From: Halostagnicola larsenii XH-48
GTDB lineage: Archaea > Halobacteriota > Halobacteria > Halobacteriales > Natrialbaceae
Length of the DNA stretch: 64,000 nt
Direction of reading: 5' to 3'
Assembly (NCBI RefSeq): GCF_000517625.1
Contig: NZ_CP007055.1
Span: forward strand, 2,170,001-2,234,000
Numbering within the stretch: the first letter of the stretch is position 1; the number at the start of each line of letters is the position of its first letter. Shown here piece after piece: positions 26,004 to 35,159 of the stretch. The notes under the pieces were generated by a model. That model did no database searches. It was not told where the DNA came from and saw only the letters and a list, made by a program, of their open reading frames with translations. The position numbers were made by a program, and so were the translations under genes.

Positions 26004-26057
26004 ATGACAGAGTTACGGCAGATGGCGAGCCCCCGTGGCGGTGAAACCCGTGAGTGA
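26004..26057 (+). CDS. Possible 17-residue leaderless upstream ORF overlapping kdgK start
   Basis: ATG 26004 reads [17 protein letters not shown] and stops at TGA 26055-26057, in a different frame from kdgK, overlapping its GTG start at 26050. The ATG lies at leaderless spacing from the TATA-like box. It may regulate kdgK by termination-reinitiation, or may be chance. The protein has no recognisable domain. Confidence 0.35.
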   Translation: MTELRQMASPRGGETRE

Positions 26058-27003
26058 TCTCGTTACCTTCGGCGAAACGATGCTGCGGCTTTCCCCGGCC
26101 GGAAACGAGCGGATCGAAACGGCGAGCGAGTTCGAGGTTCGCGCGGCGGGTGCAGAGAGCAACGTCGCGATCGCGGCAGAGCGGCTTGGAACCCCGTCGA
26201 CGTGGCTCTCGAAGCTTCCGGACAACCCGCTGGGACGGCGCGTCGCCGGCGAACTCGAGCGCTACGGCATCGACGCCGACCCGGTCTGGACCCAGGAGGG
26301 CCGGCAGGGAACCTACTACCTCGAGCAGGCGGGCAAACCGCGCGGGACGAACGTCGTCTACGACCGGGCGAACGCGGCGGTCACGACCGCCGAATCCGAG
26401 GAGTTCGACCTCGAGGCGCTCCGAAACGCCGAGGTGTTTTTCACCTCGGGGATCACGCCCGCGCTTTCCTCGACGCTCGCGGAGACGACGGCGACGCTGC
26501 TCGAGACCGCGAGCCAAAGCGGGACGACGACGGCGTTCGACCTGAACTATCGGAACAAGCTCTGGAGTCCGGCCGAGGCGAGAGAGACGCTGACCGCGCT
26601 CTTCGATTCGATCGACGTGCTCGTCGTCGCCGCTCGAGACGCCCGACACGTGCTCGATCTCGAGGGCGACGCCGAGGAACTGGCGGCGACGCTCGGAACC
26701 GAGTACGGGTTCGAGACGGTCGTGCTCACCCGCGGCTCAGCGGGCGCGCTCGCCTGGCACGGCGGCGAGTACCACGAGCACGACGCCTACGAAACCGAGA
26801 CCGTCGACCCGATCGGCACGGGCGACGCGTTTACGGGCGCGTTTCTCGCTCGCCGGATCGACGGCGACGACGTCTCGAGAGCGCTCGAGTACGCCGCGGC
26901 GACGGCCGCGCTCAAGCGAACGATTCCCGGCGACATCGCGGTCATCACGCCGGATGAAGTCGAATCGGTCATTGACGAGCAGACCTCGGATATTTCGCGA
27001 TAA
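26050..27003 (+). CDS. kdgK: 2-keto-3-deoxygluconate kinase, PfkB family
   Basis: About 317 residues. '[19 protein letters not shown]' at the start, '[15 protein letters not shown]', '[24 protein letters not shown]' (split region about 90-113) and the ATP/catalytic motif '[15 protein letters not shown]' near the C-terminus define a KDG kinase. It phosphorylates KDG to KDPG in the semi-phosphorylative Entner-Doudoroff route used by haloarchaea. GTG 26050 gives the family-typical start [12 protein letters not shown] 26035 adds five residues. Neither KDPG aldolase nor glucose dehydrogenase is nearby. Confidence 0.9.
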   Translation: MSDLVTFGETMLRLSPAGNERIETASEFEVRAAGAESNVAIAAERLGTPSTWLSKLPDNPLGRRVAGELERYGIDADPVWTQEGRQGTYYLEQAGKPRGTNVVYDRANAAVTTAESEEFDLEALRNAEVFFTSGITPALSSTLAETTATLLETASQSGTTTAFDLNYRNKLWSPAEARETLTALFDSIDVLVVAARDARHVLDLEGDAEELAATLGTEYGFETVVLTRGSAGALAWHGGEYHEHDAYETETVDPIGTGDAFTGAFLARRIDGDDVSRALEYAAATAALKRTIPGDIAVITPDEVESVIDEQTSDISR

Positions 27004-27132
27004 GCGACTGCAGCGTGCGTTTTCGAGTGCTTGGAGGGCCGAAGGCTCGAGTTTCGTGCGAGCGAATAGCAAACACAATTGGACGGTTTTGTCAGAAACT
27101 GCTTTAGGGTACCGTCGGAAGTCGAGACTGTC

Positions 27133-28299
27133 ATGTACAGAATAACCGCGATCGCACTCGCAGCGTTGTTGATGACCGCGACGCTCCCAGCCGCCGCCAT
27201 CGGCGGGGTTGCGGGCGCAGGCCCACAGGAATCGTCCCAATCGATGGCCGCCGATGGTGACGCCTACGCGGGAACGCACGTCGCGTTCGAGACGTCGAAC
27301 ACCGCGGTGACGAACTACAGCGTCGGCGGCGAGGCGGTGTTCGAGAACGTGAGCGTCGACTCCCAGAGCGACCACGAAAGCGAGACGGGAATCGGGAGCA
27401 GTTCGGGGCTCTCGGCGGTGACGAACGTCTCCGGACTCGGACTCACGATAGACGCACAAACGGAGACGCGAGTGAAAATCGCATCCGAGGGATCCGCGTC
27501 GATGAGCGCCCACGACACCGAACGGGGTATCCTCACCGTCGACGCCGGCAGCGAGTCCCAGTACGTCGAGGCGACGCTCGCCGAGGGAGCCAACGCGACG
27601 GCCGAGAGCGACGGCAACGCTGTCGTCGTCGAAAGCGAAAATCGTAGCGGAGCCTTCGTCATCGCCGGCGACGGCGAGGTCGACGTCAACGACGAAGGCG
27701 ACGTGACGGCCGAACTCGGCAGTAACTCGACGCTCGTCTTCCGATCGTACGACGAGGGCGAGCGCGACGAGGCGGCCAAAGAGCAGGAACGGCTGATCGC
27801 AAACGGTACGGCGACGGCCGAGGTGTACGCCGACCACCGAGACGGCGAGCGGGTCGCCGACGTGGCTACCTACGGTGAGGATATCGCCGTCGAGACGAAG
27901 GCCGAAAGCGAGGAACGACTCGAGATGACCGCCGAGCGCGCCCAGAGGGAGGGAACGGTCATCATCGCGACGGTCTCCGAGACGGCGATCGACGGGGCCG
28001 AATCGGCCGACGACCTCGAGGTAACCGTCGACGGCGAGGCCGCCGCCGAGGCGTCCTCGTACAGCGAGCTCGAGGGTGCCATCGGCGGCGACCAGTCGCG
28101 GTACATGGTGACCCAGTCGGGCGAGGCCGACGCATCGGCTGACGTCCTCATCGCCGTCAACCACTTCTCGGAGCGAGACGTGGCGGTCCAGCCCGCGAGC
28201 GCCGACGGCGGTGCACTCGGCGACAGCGTGCCCGGCTTCGGCGTCGGCGTTTCGGTCGTCACGCTGGTGTCGGCCGCGGCCGCTCGAGTCCGCAGCTAA
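27133..28299 (+). CDS. Secreted surface protein with PGF-CTERM anchor
   Basis: 388 residues. The Sec-type signal 'YRITAIALAALLMTATLPAAAIGGVAGA' (listed in part) is followed by an Asn-X-Ser/Thr-rich, acidic, beta-rich ectodomain. The C-terminus 'VPGFGVGVSVVTLVSAAA' then 'RVRS' is a PGF-CTERM signal for archaeosortase processing and lipid attachment at the cell surface. The middle contains an Ala/Glu helical stretch around 'DEAAKEQERLIANGTATAEVY'-like sequence. No enzymatic motif is seen. It stands alone between kdgK and a long non-coding spacer. Confidence 0.82.
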   Translation: MYRITAIALAALLMTATLPAAAIGGVAGAGPQESSQSMAADGDAYAGTHVAFETSNTAVTNYSVGGEAVFENVSVDSQSDHESETGIGSSSGLSAVTNVSGLGLTIDAQTETRVKIASEGSASMSAHDTERGILTVDAGSESQYVEATLAEGANATAESDGNAVVVESENRSGAFVIAGDGEVDVNDEGDVTAELGSNSTLVFRSYDEGERDEAAKEQERLIANGTATAEVYADHRDGERVADVATYGEDIAVETKAESEERLEMTAERAQREGTVIIATVSETAIDGAESADDLEVTVDGEAAAEASSYSELEGAIGGDQSRYMVTQSGEADASADVLIAVNHFSERDVAVQPASADGGALGDSVPGFGVGVSVVTLVSAAAARVRS

Positions 28300-28773
28300 T
28301 CGGCGCGACGAGTGAACGCGAACGCTGGCCGGATCTTCGTCAGCAGAGTGAGTTTATCCAGTTTTTCGCCATCAGCGTACTCTATTTGGCCGGGAGGACG
28401 ACTCGAGCACCGCGAGAGCCGTTCGACCCGGGGAAGGGCAGGCTGACGGCTGGTCCTGGCGGATTGAAAGGGCGAAGCGGGCGCGGTTCGGAGCGAGTGA
28501 AGCGAGTGAGAACCGCGAATGCGAACGGGGAACGAGCGGGCTGAACAGCGTGAAGCCCGCGAACCAAGTGACCCGTGAGCGGTTTCGCGCTCGGATAGGG
28601 CCGACACAGCGACCGCGAAACCGCGGAGGGCTTTCTATTTGTTCACTCTTCCAGAGCAAGTTCTGGTGTCGCACTCAAAACCATGAGACCTGAGTCGCTC
28701 AACTATCACCTTCAACTATCACCTTCTGTACTAGCCGCGGAACGATTTTTTGTGTCGGCGCGAAAGTCGACGT
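28300..28773. other. Intergenic region with a multi-hairpin element
   Basis: 474 bp without a credible gene. It contains a structured, GC-rich repeat-like element (about 28459-28640). The final ~100 bp are less GC-rich and should hold the promoter of the FAD oxidoreductase. Confidence 0.6.
28459..28640. ncRNA. Candidate structured RNA or non-autonomous element, three nested hairpins
   Basis: A 5' GGATTGAAAG and a 3' CTTTCTATT can pair through GAAAG/CTTTC (28466-28470 and 28631-28635). Inside are three perfect hairpins: CGCGGTTC/GAACCGCG (28482-28489, 28510-28517), GCGGGCT/AGCCCGC (28536-28542, 28554-28560) and GCGGTTTCGCG/CGCGAAACCGC (28579-28589, 28614-28624). The shape is a closed multi-branch. 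It could be an RNA gene, a MITE or a remnant related to IS200/IS605-type ends. Strand is unknown. Confidence 0.4.
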
Positions 28774-30309
28774 ATGGTACACGTCGCGATCATCGGTGGG
28801 TACGGCAGCGCGGGCGTCGCCGTCGCCGACGAACTGGTCGACCGGGCGGACGAAGACTCCGAACGCGACCTCGAGCTAACGCTGATCGACGACGGCGAGC
28901 CGGGCGGCGGCCTCTGCATTCTCAGGGGGTGTATGCCCTCGAAGGACGTTCTCTCGGCCGCACAGCACCGGTATCAGGTCAGACACGACGACCGACTCGA
29001 GGGGGTTCCCGAGGCCGTTCCCGAGCGCGTCGTCGCCCAGAAAGACGACCATATCTCCGGGTTCGCACAGCACCGCCGGGATCACGTCCACGAACTCGCC
29101 GAGCGCGAGAACGTCGAGTTCATCCACGACACCGCCGAATTCGTCGACGACCGCGTGCTCGAGGTCGGCGATCGAACCCTCGAGCCCGATTACGTCGTCA
29201 TCGCGACGGGCTCGGCGGTCAACGTCCCCGACCTGCCCGGCATCGAGGACGTCCCGTTTTCGACCAGCGCGGACGTACTCGACGCCACCGAGTTCCCCGA
29301 GAGCGCGATCGTGATGGGCTTTGGCTACATCGGCCTCGAACTCGTCCCGTACCTCTCGGAGGTCGGCGGCGTCGATGTCACGGTCATCGAACACGACGAG
29401 CACCCCCTCGATGAGATGGAACCAGCATACGGCGAGACGATTCTCGAGCTCTACCGCGAGCACTTCGACGTGGAGATCCTCACGGAGACCGACGAGAAAC
29501 GACTCGAGGCTATCGGATCGGGTGGCGATGCCGGCAGTACCGGCGATGAGGCGACAACCGCTGCCGACGCGACGGCGGCCGCGTCCGACGGCGTCCGCCT
29601 GCACGTCGACCGAGACGGCGTCGAAGAAACGCTCGAGGCCGAGGAGCTGTACCTCTTCACCGGTCGTCGCCCCAACGTGGACGGCCTGGGCCTCGAGAAT
29701 ACGGCGCTCGAGGTCGGAGAGGGGTGGGTCGGCTCGACGATGCAGGCTCGCGACGACGAGCGCGTGTTCGTAGTCGGCGACGTCAACGGGAGAGAGCCGA
29801 TCTTACACGTCGCCAAAGAACAGGGGTTCGCGGCCGGACGAAACGTCTTGCGTCACGACCGCGGGCAGGATCTCGAGGCGTACGCGAACGTGCCCCACCA
29901 CGTCATCTTCTCGGGGCTCGGCGTCTACCCATTCGCCCGGATCGGACACACGCCGGCGACGGCAGGCGAGAGCGACATGGACACCATCGTCGTCTCGAGC
30001 GATGCGTCCTCCGAGGGCGTGTTCAAGTCGAAGAATCACCCGGAGGGGCGCGCGACGCTCGTTGTCAACGCCGAGGACGGCTCGGTATTGGGCTATCAGG
30101 GCCTTCACCTCCACGCGGATGTGATGGCCAAGACGATGCAACTGGCCGTCGAGATGGCACTGGACGTTCGCGAAATTCCGAGTCGCGCCTACCACCCGAC
30201 GACACCCGAAATCCTCGACAGTCTCCTGCGGGCGGCCGAGGCAGAACTCGAGGAGCGATCCGAGAACGGTGCCGCCGGACCGCCCGCGGATGCCGACCGC
30301 TCCGAATAG
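28774..30309 (+). CDS. FAD-dependent pyridine nucleotide-disulfide oxidoreductase
   Basis: 511 residues of the dihydrolipoamide-dehydrogenase/mercuric-reductase class. The FAD fold 'VAIIGGYGSAGVAVADEL' is slightly unusual (GGYGSAG). The redox disulfide is Cys48-x4-Cys53 in 'GLCILRGCMPSK'. The NAD(P) domain has 'IVMGFGYIGLELVPYLSEVG', and 'VFVVGDVNGR' is the second FAD motif. The C-terminal 'AYHPTTPEILDSLL' supplies the partner-subunit His-Glu pair. A Gly/Ala/Asp/Thr insertion sits near 245-275. The substrate is unknown; no 2-oxoacid dehydrogenase genes are adjacent. A 27-bp stop-codon duplication follows. Confidence 0.88.
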   Translation: MVHVAIIGGYGSAGVAVADELVDRADEDSERDLELTLIDDGEPGGGLCILRGCMPSKDVLSAAQHRYQVRHDDRLEGVPEAVPERVVAQKDDHISGFAQHRRDHVHELAERENVEFIHDTAEFVDDRVLEVGDRTLEPDYVVIATGSAVNVPDLPGIEDVPFSTSADVLDATEFPESAIVMGFGYIGLELVPYLSEVGGVDVTVIEHDEHPLDEMEPAYGETILELYREHFDVEILTETDEKRLEAIGSGGDAGSTGDEATTAADATAAASDGVRLHVDRDGVEETLEAEELYLFTGRRPNVDGLGLENTALEVGEGWVGSTMQARDDERVFVVGDVNGREPILHVAKEQGFAAGRNVLRHDRGQDLEAYANVPHHVIFSGLGVYPFARIGHTPATAGESDMDTIVVSSDASSEGVFKSKNHPEGRATLVVNAEDGSVLGYQGLHLHADVMAKTMQLAVEMALDVREIPSRAYHPTTPEILDSLLRAAEAELEERSENGAAGPPADADRSE

Positions 30310-30349
30310 TGCTCGACCCCCACCCGCGGACATCGACCGCTCCGAGTAG
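30283..30349. repeat. 27-bp duplication including the stop codon
   Basis: 30283-30309 and 30323-30349 share CCCGCGGA-x3-CGACCGCTCCGA-x-TAG. The first copy contains the oxidoreductase stop codon; the second repeats the same codons and stop downstream. Confidence 0.75.
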
Positions 30350-30430
30350 CGGTCCTTCTTCGGACGCATCCTGTCGACTCGAGACGACGTAACCCCATTC
30401 TTAAGCGAGCGGACTGTCTCCACTTCGATA

Positions 30431-32923
30431 ATGTCACGGTCAGTGAGGGGTGGGGATCGAGGCCGAGACCGGCTCTCGATCGCAGTCGTGGTAATCCTCG
30501 CGGTGTCGCTCGCGATCGCAAGCGGCCCCGCGGCCGTCGCCGGAACCAGCGCCGTTGTGGACGGCGGAAACGAGGGCTGGTCGTCCACTGTCTCGAACAG
30601 TCTTTCGTACACCTCGAGCGATCTCCCGAACGCCTCGAATACCTCGAGCGGTCTCCTAAACGCCTCGAGCGATCTGCCAGGGGGCCAGTCCCAGTGGGCC
30701 GACGCCACCACACCCACAACCGATTCGAACCGAACGGCGATCGATCCGGCACTCGAGAACGCGACCGGAACGCAGTCCGTAGTGTCGGTGGTCGTCGAGT
30801 TCGACGAGCCGTCGAACCGTTCGTTTGAGGCCGGGGCCACCGCACGGCAGGCGGCGACCGATTCGGTCCAGCGGCCGCTCGAGACCTACGCGAACCAGAC
30901 CGACGGCGTCGGTTTCGAGCACGGGTTCTGGGTCACCAACGCCGCCGTGGTGACCGTGGATACGGAACAGATAGCACTCGCGGACACGGTGGACGAAATA
31001 GCCGAACTCGATCGCGTAGAACACGTTCGTCAGGAAGCGGCGGTTTCTATTCTGCAGGTCAGAGACGACCAGTCGACGGAATCCGACGCGGCCACGCTCG
31101 CATCGACGGCCAGCGACGACGCGTCGTACAACCTCGAGCAAACCAACGTCTCGGCGGTCTGGGACGGGTTCCGTACGACCGGCGAGAACGCGACGATCGC
31201 GGTCCTCGATTCCGGCGTCGATGACGGTCACCCCGACATCGACCTCGAGGGGTGGGCGGACTTCACGAGCGATCCGTCGGACGATCCGACCGTCTACGAC
31301 GACCACGGCACGCTGGTCTCGGGCGTCGCGACCGGCGGCGACGAAAGCGGAGCACCGATCGGCGTCGCGCCGGACGCGAACCTGCTCCACGGCGCGGTCG
31401 TCGCGGACTGTGCGGACGGGACCTGCAGAACGTCCGAGTCGGCCGTTCTCGAGGGGATCGAGTGGGCCGTCGAGCAAGAGGCCGACGCCGTCAGCATCAG
31501 CCTCGGCTGGTACCGCTACAGCGAGTCGTTCATCAGCGCCGTCGAGCGCGCGAACGACGCCGGAACGGTCGTCGTCGGCGCGAGCGGCAATCAGGGAAAC
31601 GGATCCTCGCTCACGCCGGGGAACGTCTACGACGCGCTGAGCGTGGGTGCAACGAACGAATCCCGGGGCGTCGCCCCGTTCTCGAGCGGCGAAACGATCG
31701 AGACCGACGACGCGTGGGGATGGGACGCGCCGGACGACTGGCCGGAGACGTACCACACGCCGGGGGTCGTCGCGCCGGGCGTCGGCATCGAGAGCACGGC
31801 CCCCGACGGAGCGTATCGCACGGCCAGCGGAACGAGCATCGCGGCCCCGCACGTCGCCGGGGTCGTCGCGCTCGTCCAATCGGTGACGACGGCAGATCTC
31901 GAGGCCGAGGAGATCGTCGACGCGCTCAGAGCAACCGCCAAAAAACCGGCCGAAGCGTGTTCGCTCGAGGACGACTGCGGGACGAATCCTGACACTCGCT
32001 ACGGAAACGGCATCGTCGACGCGTACGCGGCGATCGACGCGCTCGGAACCCACGCCACCGTCGACGGAACGGTCACCGACCGGGTAACGGGCGAACCGAT
32101 CCCCGACGCGGCGGTGGTACTGACCGCGGGCGACGGCGAGAGGTACGAAACGACGACGGACGCAGACGGCAGGTTCGACGTGACGGGACTCTCCGGCGCA
32201 CAGAAATATACCGTCTCCGTCGACGCGGACGGCTACAATTCCGTCGCCGAGACGAGCGACGTACCCGCCGACGGGACGACGACGATCGACTCTGCGCTGG
32301 CCGGAACCGGAGCGGTCGACGTACTCCTGACCGACGACCACTTCGGCAGTGGGATCGAGGACGCGACGGTCGAACTCGTCGGCGATCGCGGAACGTACAC
32401 CGCGACCCACGTCGAAAACGAAACGTACACCGCCGAGAACGTTCCGGCGCTGGGCGAGTACGAGCTGCGCATGGCCGCCGACGGATACGAACCCGAGAGC
32501 GCCACCGTCTCGCTCGAGACGGACGCCGAACCGATCGCCGAATCGTACGCGCTCGAGGGGAACGCGACCCTCGAGATCACCGCCGAGACGGACGATGGCG
32601 ACCCCGTCGAGAACGCGTCGCTCTCGATCACACGTGAATCGGGGGCGTCGTTCGAACCCCCAGAACGGACCGCCGGGAACGGAACGCTCGCGGTGACGGT
32701 ACCCGGAGCGGGTGACAGATACACGATCGAGGCCACGGAATCCGACGCAGGATCGGGATCCGCCGAGAGCGCGGCTCTCGAGAGCGGGGAACGTGCTTCC
32801 GTAACGGTCGTCCTCTCCGATCGCGTGCTTTCGACGCCCGGGTTCGGACTCGCCCCGGCGGCACTCGCAATATTCGTGCTCCTCGGGCGGATGGGGATGG
32901 AGTGGAACCGAAATCGTCGCTGA
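30431..32923 (+). CDS. Secreted subtilisin-like (S8) protease with PGF-CTERM anchor
   Basis: 830 residues. A signal peptide (about 14-38) precedes a Ser/Thr/Asn-rich stretch and an I9-type propeptide (about 113-208). The catalytic domain has Asp260 ('IAVLDSGVDDGHPD'), His292 ('DDHGTLVSGVA'), Asn387 ('GASGNQGNG') and Ser469 ('ASGTSIAAPHVAG'). Three beta-sandwich, carboxypeptidase-regulatory-like repeats follow ('VDGTVTDRVTGEPIPDAAV' and later copies). The C-terminus 'TPGFGLAPAALAIFVLL' plus basic tail is a PGF-CTERM signal. It is probably a cell-surface protease. A 30-bp in-frame repeat lies in the N-terminal region. Confidence 0.92.
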   Translation: MSRSVRGGDRGRDRLSIAVVVILAVSLAIASGPAAVAGTSAVVDGGNEGWSSTVSNSLSYTSSDLPNASNTSSGLLNASSDLPGGQSQWADATTPTTDSNRTAIDPALENATGTQSVVSVVVEFDEPSNRSFEAGATARQAATDSVQRPLETYANQTDGVGFEHGFWVTNAAVVTVDTEQIALADTVDEIAELDRVEHVRQEAAVSILQVRDDQSTESDAATLASTASDDASYNLEQTNVSAVWDGFRTTGENATIAVLDSGVDDGHPDIDLEGWADFTSDPSDDPTVYDDHGTLVSGVATGGDESGAPIGVAPDANLLHGAVVADCADGTCRTSESAVLEGIEWAVEQEADAVSISLGWYRYSESFISAVERANDAGTVVVGASGNQGNGSSLTPGNVYDALSVGATNESRGVAPFSSGETIETDDAWGWDAPDDWPETYHTPGVVAPGVGIESTAPDGAYRTASGTSIAAPHVAGVVALVQSVTTADLEAEEIVDALRATAKKPAEACSLEDDCGTNPDTRYGNGIVDAYAAIDALGTHATVDGTVTDRVTGEPIPDAAVVLTAGDGERYETTTDADGRFDVTGLSGAQKYTVSVDADGYNSVAETSDVPADGTTTIDSALAGTGAVDVLLTDDHFGSGIEDATVELVGDRGTYTATHVENETYTAENVPALGEYELRMAADGYEPESATVSLETDAEPIAESYALEGNATLEITAETDDGDPVENASLSITRESGASFEPPERTAGNGTLAVTVPGAGDRYTIEATESDAGSGSAESAALESGERASVTVVLSDRVLSTPGFGLAPAALAIFVLLGRMGMEWNRNRR
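30611..30670. repeat. In-frame 30-bp tandem repeat in subtilase gene
   Basis: Two 30-bp units (30611-30640, 30641-30670) sharing ACCTCGAGCG-x-TCTCC, encoding Ser/Leu/Asn-rich linker sequence before the propeptide. Confidence 0.7.
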
Positions 32924-33005
32924 CGATTCGGTGCGCCTCATTTCAGTACTCGACGGCTGTGTTGTCAGGACTCGACGGCTATGCCGTGGCTCCGACGGAT
33001 ACGTG

Positions 33006-34733
33006 CTATGTTGTGGCCGGATCCGTGCCAGTAGCAGTCGTCTCGAGATCGAATCGACCGAGGCGCGTCTCCATCTCGGCGGCCATCTCGTCGATCGATT
33101 CCGAGATATCGGCCATTCGGTCGATGGTTTCGGTCTGCTGGTCGATGTTCGTCGAGACGGCAGCCATCCGGTCGTCGATCTCGGCACTGCGCTCGGAGAG
33201 ATCGGTTACGATGTCCTGGACGGCCTGTGCGTCTGCCGCCTGATCTTCGGCCGCTCGAGCGATGTTCTGAATCCCCTGATCCGTTTCCTGTACCGCGTCG
33301 TCTATCTCGTCTATATGTTCGACGATGCCGTCGACGGCCTCGGCGCTCGTCTCGACCGTGGTATTGGCCCGTTCGATCGTTTCGACGGTCTCATCGACGT
33401 CCGACTGGATGCCCTCGAGATCGCTCGAGATCGTCTCGGCGGTCTCTTTGGACTCGTCGGCGAGTCGCTTGATCTCCTGGGCGACGACCGCGAACCGGTC
33501 GCCGGACCCGTCCGCGCGCGCCGCTTCGATGTTGGCGTTGACCGCCAGCAGATTCGTCTGATCGGCGATGTCGCTGACGAGTTCCGCCATCTCCCCGATC
33601 ATGCCCATCTGTTCTTGAAGCGTCTGGACCTGCGTCACCGTTTTTCCGGACGCCTCCATCGATTCGGTCATCCGCTCGAGCGCGGTTTCGGCCTCCGTCG
33701 ACCCCCGGTCGGTTCGGTCGCTCGCCTCCGCGGCCCGCTGCTCGATGGTGCCCGCGTTCGCCGTGATCTCCTCGATCGCCGCGGAAAGATTCGAGACGTT
33801 TTCCTCGACGACGGCCGCCTGCTCGGCCTGTTCGCTCGTTTTCGAGTCCACGGCCTGGCTCGCCCGATCGATCTCGACGGTCGCGCTCGAGGTCTCCTCG
33901 GCCGCGTCGACGAGGTCATCGCTGATCTGGCTCAACTGTTCGGAGTTGTGTCGCACCTCCGCGAGCGCGTCGTGAATCGTCTCGATCGCGCTCGAGAGAT
34001 CCGTTGCCATCGCCGAGAAGCGGTCGTACGCGTCCTGTACTTCCTCGGAGTCGCCGTCGGGCGCTGGAACCTCCGGCTCGATCGTGAAATCGCCGTCGCT
34101 GAGCCTGTCCATCCAGCCCTGGAACGATTCGACGACGTTCTGCTGGTAGGCCTGATACTGCTCTAGGGTCTCCTGGCGATTGATCGCCTCGACGCGTTCG
34201 GAAACGTCGCGGTTGATCTCGATCGCCCCGGTGAGTTCGCCGGCGGCGTCGAAAAGCGGGAAGAACGTTCGGCTAACGTGGATCGTCTCGCCGTCGACCT
34301 CGACGACGCCCTCTAAGTTCTGAATCGACTCCTCTGTCTCGAGGACCTCCTTCATGACGGAGTTATCGGCTTCCTCGAGGTCGAACAGGTTCTTCTCGAG
34401 CAGTTCGCCGGGAACGCGCCCGAAGAGGTCGCGACACGCCTCGTTCGAGTGGGTGAAGTTACCCTCGGCGTCGATGACGAAGATGGGATCAGTCGAGCCT
34501 TGCAGATAGCTTACGATGATCGACTCGGCGGTGGCCTCCCCGAACGGCGTTTCCGCGGAAACGCGCTCGACGTCACCGGCCGGGTCTACCAACGCTCCAT
34601 CAATGTCATCCCAGTCGCCGGTGTGACCACCGGGATTAGCTGTGTCAGTCTCACTGGGTTCGGATCCCGTCGAAGAATCTGCCGGTTCTGCCGGGCCGGT
34701 AATCCCGACCAATCCTGCCAACAAATTGCGCAT
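33006..34733 (-). CDS. Cytoplasmic methyl-accepting transducer with PAS domain
   Basis: 575 residues, no transmembrane segments. An acidic N-terminus leads to a PAS domain at about 70-182 ('DPIFVIDAEGNFTHSNEACRD', then 'LTGAIEINRDVSER', listed in parts). A HAMP-like/linker region follows. The signalling domain (about 270-560) has the canonical tip '[20 protein letters not shown]'. It probably senses a cytoplasmic signal (redox, light or ligand) and feeds CheA. It is 12 kb from the che island. A perfectly placed TATA box lies upstream. Confidence 0.92.
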   Translation of the reverse strand: MRNLLAGLVGITGPAEPADSSTGSEPSETDTANPGGHTGDWDDIDGALVDPAGDVERVSAETPFGEATAESIIVSYLQGSTDPIFVIDAEGNFTHSNEACRDLFGRVPGELLEKNLFDLEEADNSVMKEVLETEESIQNLEGVVEVDGETIHVSRTFFPLFDAAGELTGAIEINRDVSERVEAINRQETLEQYQAYQQNVVESFQGWMDRLSDGDFTIEPEVPAPDGDSEEVQDAYDRFSAMATDLSSAIETIHDALAEVRHNSEQLSQISDDLVDAAEETSSATVEIDRASQAVDSKTSEQAEQAAVVEENVSNLSAAIEEITANAGTIEQRAAEASDRTDRGSTEAETALERMTESMEASGKTVTQVQTLQEQMGMIGEMAELVSDIADQTNLLAVNANIEAARADGSGDRFAVVAQEIKRLADESKETAETISSDLEGIQSDVDETVETIERANTTVETSAEAVDGIVEHIDEIDDAVQETDQGIQNIARAAEDQAADAQAVQDIVTDLSERSAEIDDRMAAVSTNIDQQTETIDRMADISESIDEMAAEMETRLGRFDLETTATGTDPATT

Positions 34734-35159
34734 GGCAAGCGTTATGCAGACCCAATATTTAAATCAGATGGCGGATTTCCCCGGGAAATCAGACAGCACA
34801 GAGACACGACATCCACAGTTTCCCAAGTTATCGACGGGAAGAAAGCGGCGCGGATACGACGGAGCGCCCAGTGGCGAGATACCGCCTGCTCTGAGAATCG
34901 GTCGCTCATTCACCACTGGCGAAACATACGTAAATATACATGACCGAGACACCAGTTATATGGGAACGTCCCCTGTCGATCCCGCGTCCACTCCGTCGAA
35001 TGCGATAGTAACACACGGGATACCAGATAACAATCACATCAGGGAGACTATATATCTGTCCGGTTCCGAACGTGGTAACGTGATGCAACTACGACGCAGC
35101 ACAGCGGACAGTCGGATAGATTCGAACGAATCCCCCACCCAAGTGCAGGTGAGCAACTG
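34734..35159. other. Divergent transducer / DoxX intergenic region
   Basis: 426 bp, clearly less GC-rich than its surroundings, with no credible gene. It holds the transducer promoter (34753-34764) and a TATA-like CTATATATC at about 35049-35057 that would give doxX an ~80-nt leader. Another AT-rich GTAAATATACATG lies near 34930-34943. Confidence 0.6.
34753..34764 (-). promoter_or_regulatory. TATA box of PAS transducer
   Basis: ATTTAAATATTG on the minus strand, centred about 26 bp before ATG 34733: leaderless geometry. Confidence 0.7.

Noticed and set aside
26737-28164. A 475-codon minus-strand frame across kdgK and the surface protein
   Set aside because: It spans two well-supported plus-strand genes and has no recognisable domain.
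28461-28470. GGATTGAAAG as a CRISPR repeat end
   Set aside because: Many CRISPR repeats end in ATTGAAA(C/G), but there is one copy only, with no regularly spaced repeats and no cas genes.
30656-33187. An 843-codon minus-strand open frame across the subtilase
   Set aside because: It is a shadow frame, common at this GC content. Its translation is Arg/Val-rich without domains, while the plus strand has a full catalytic triad.
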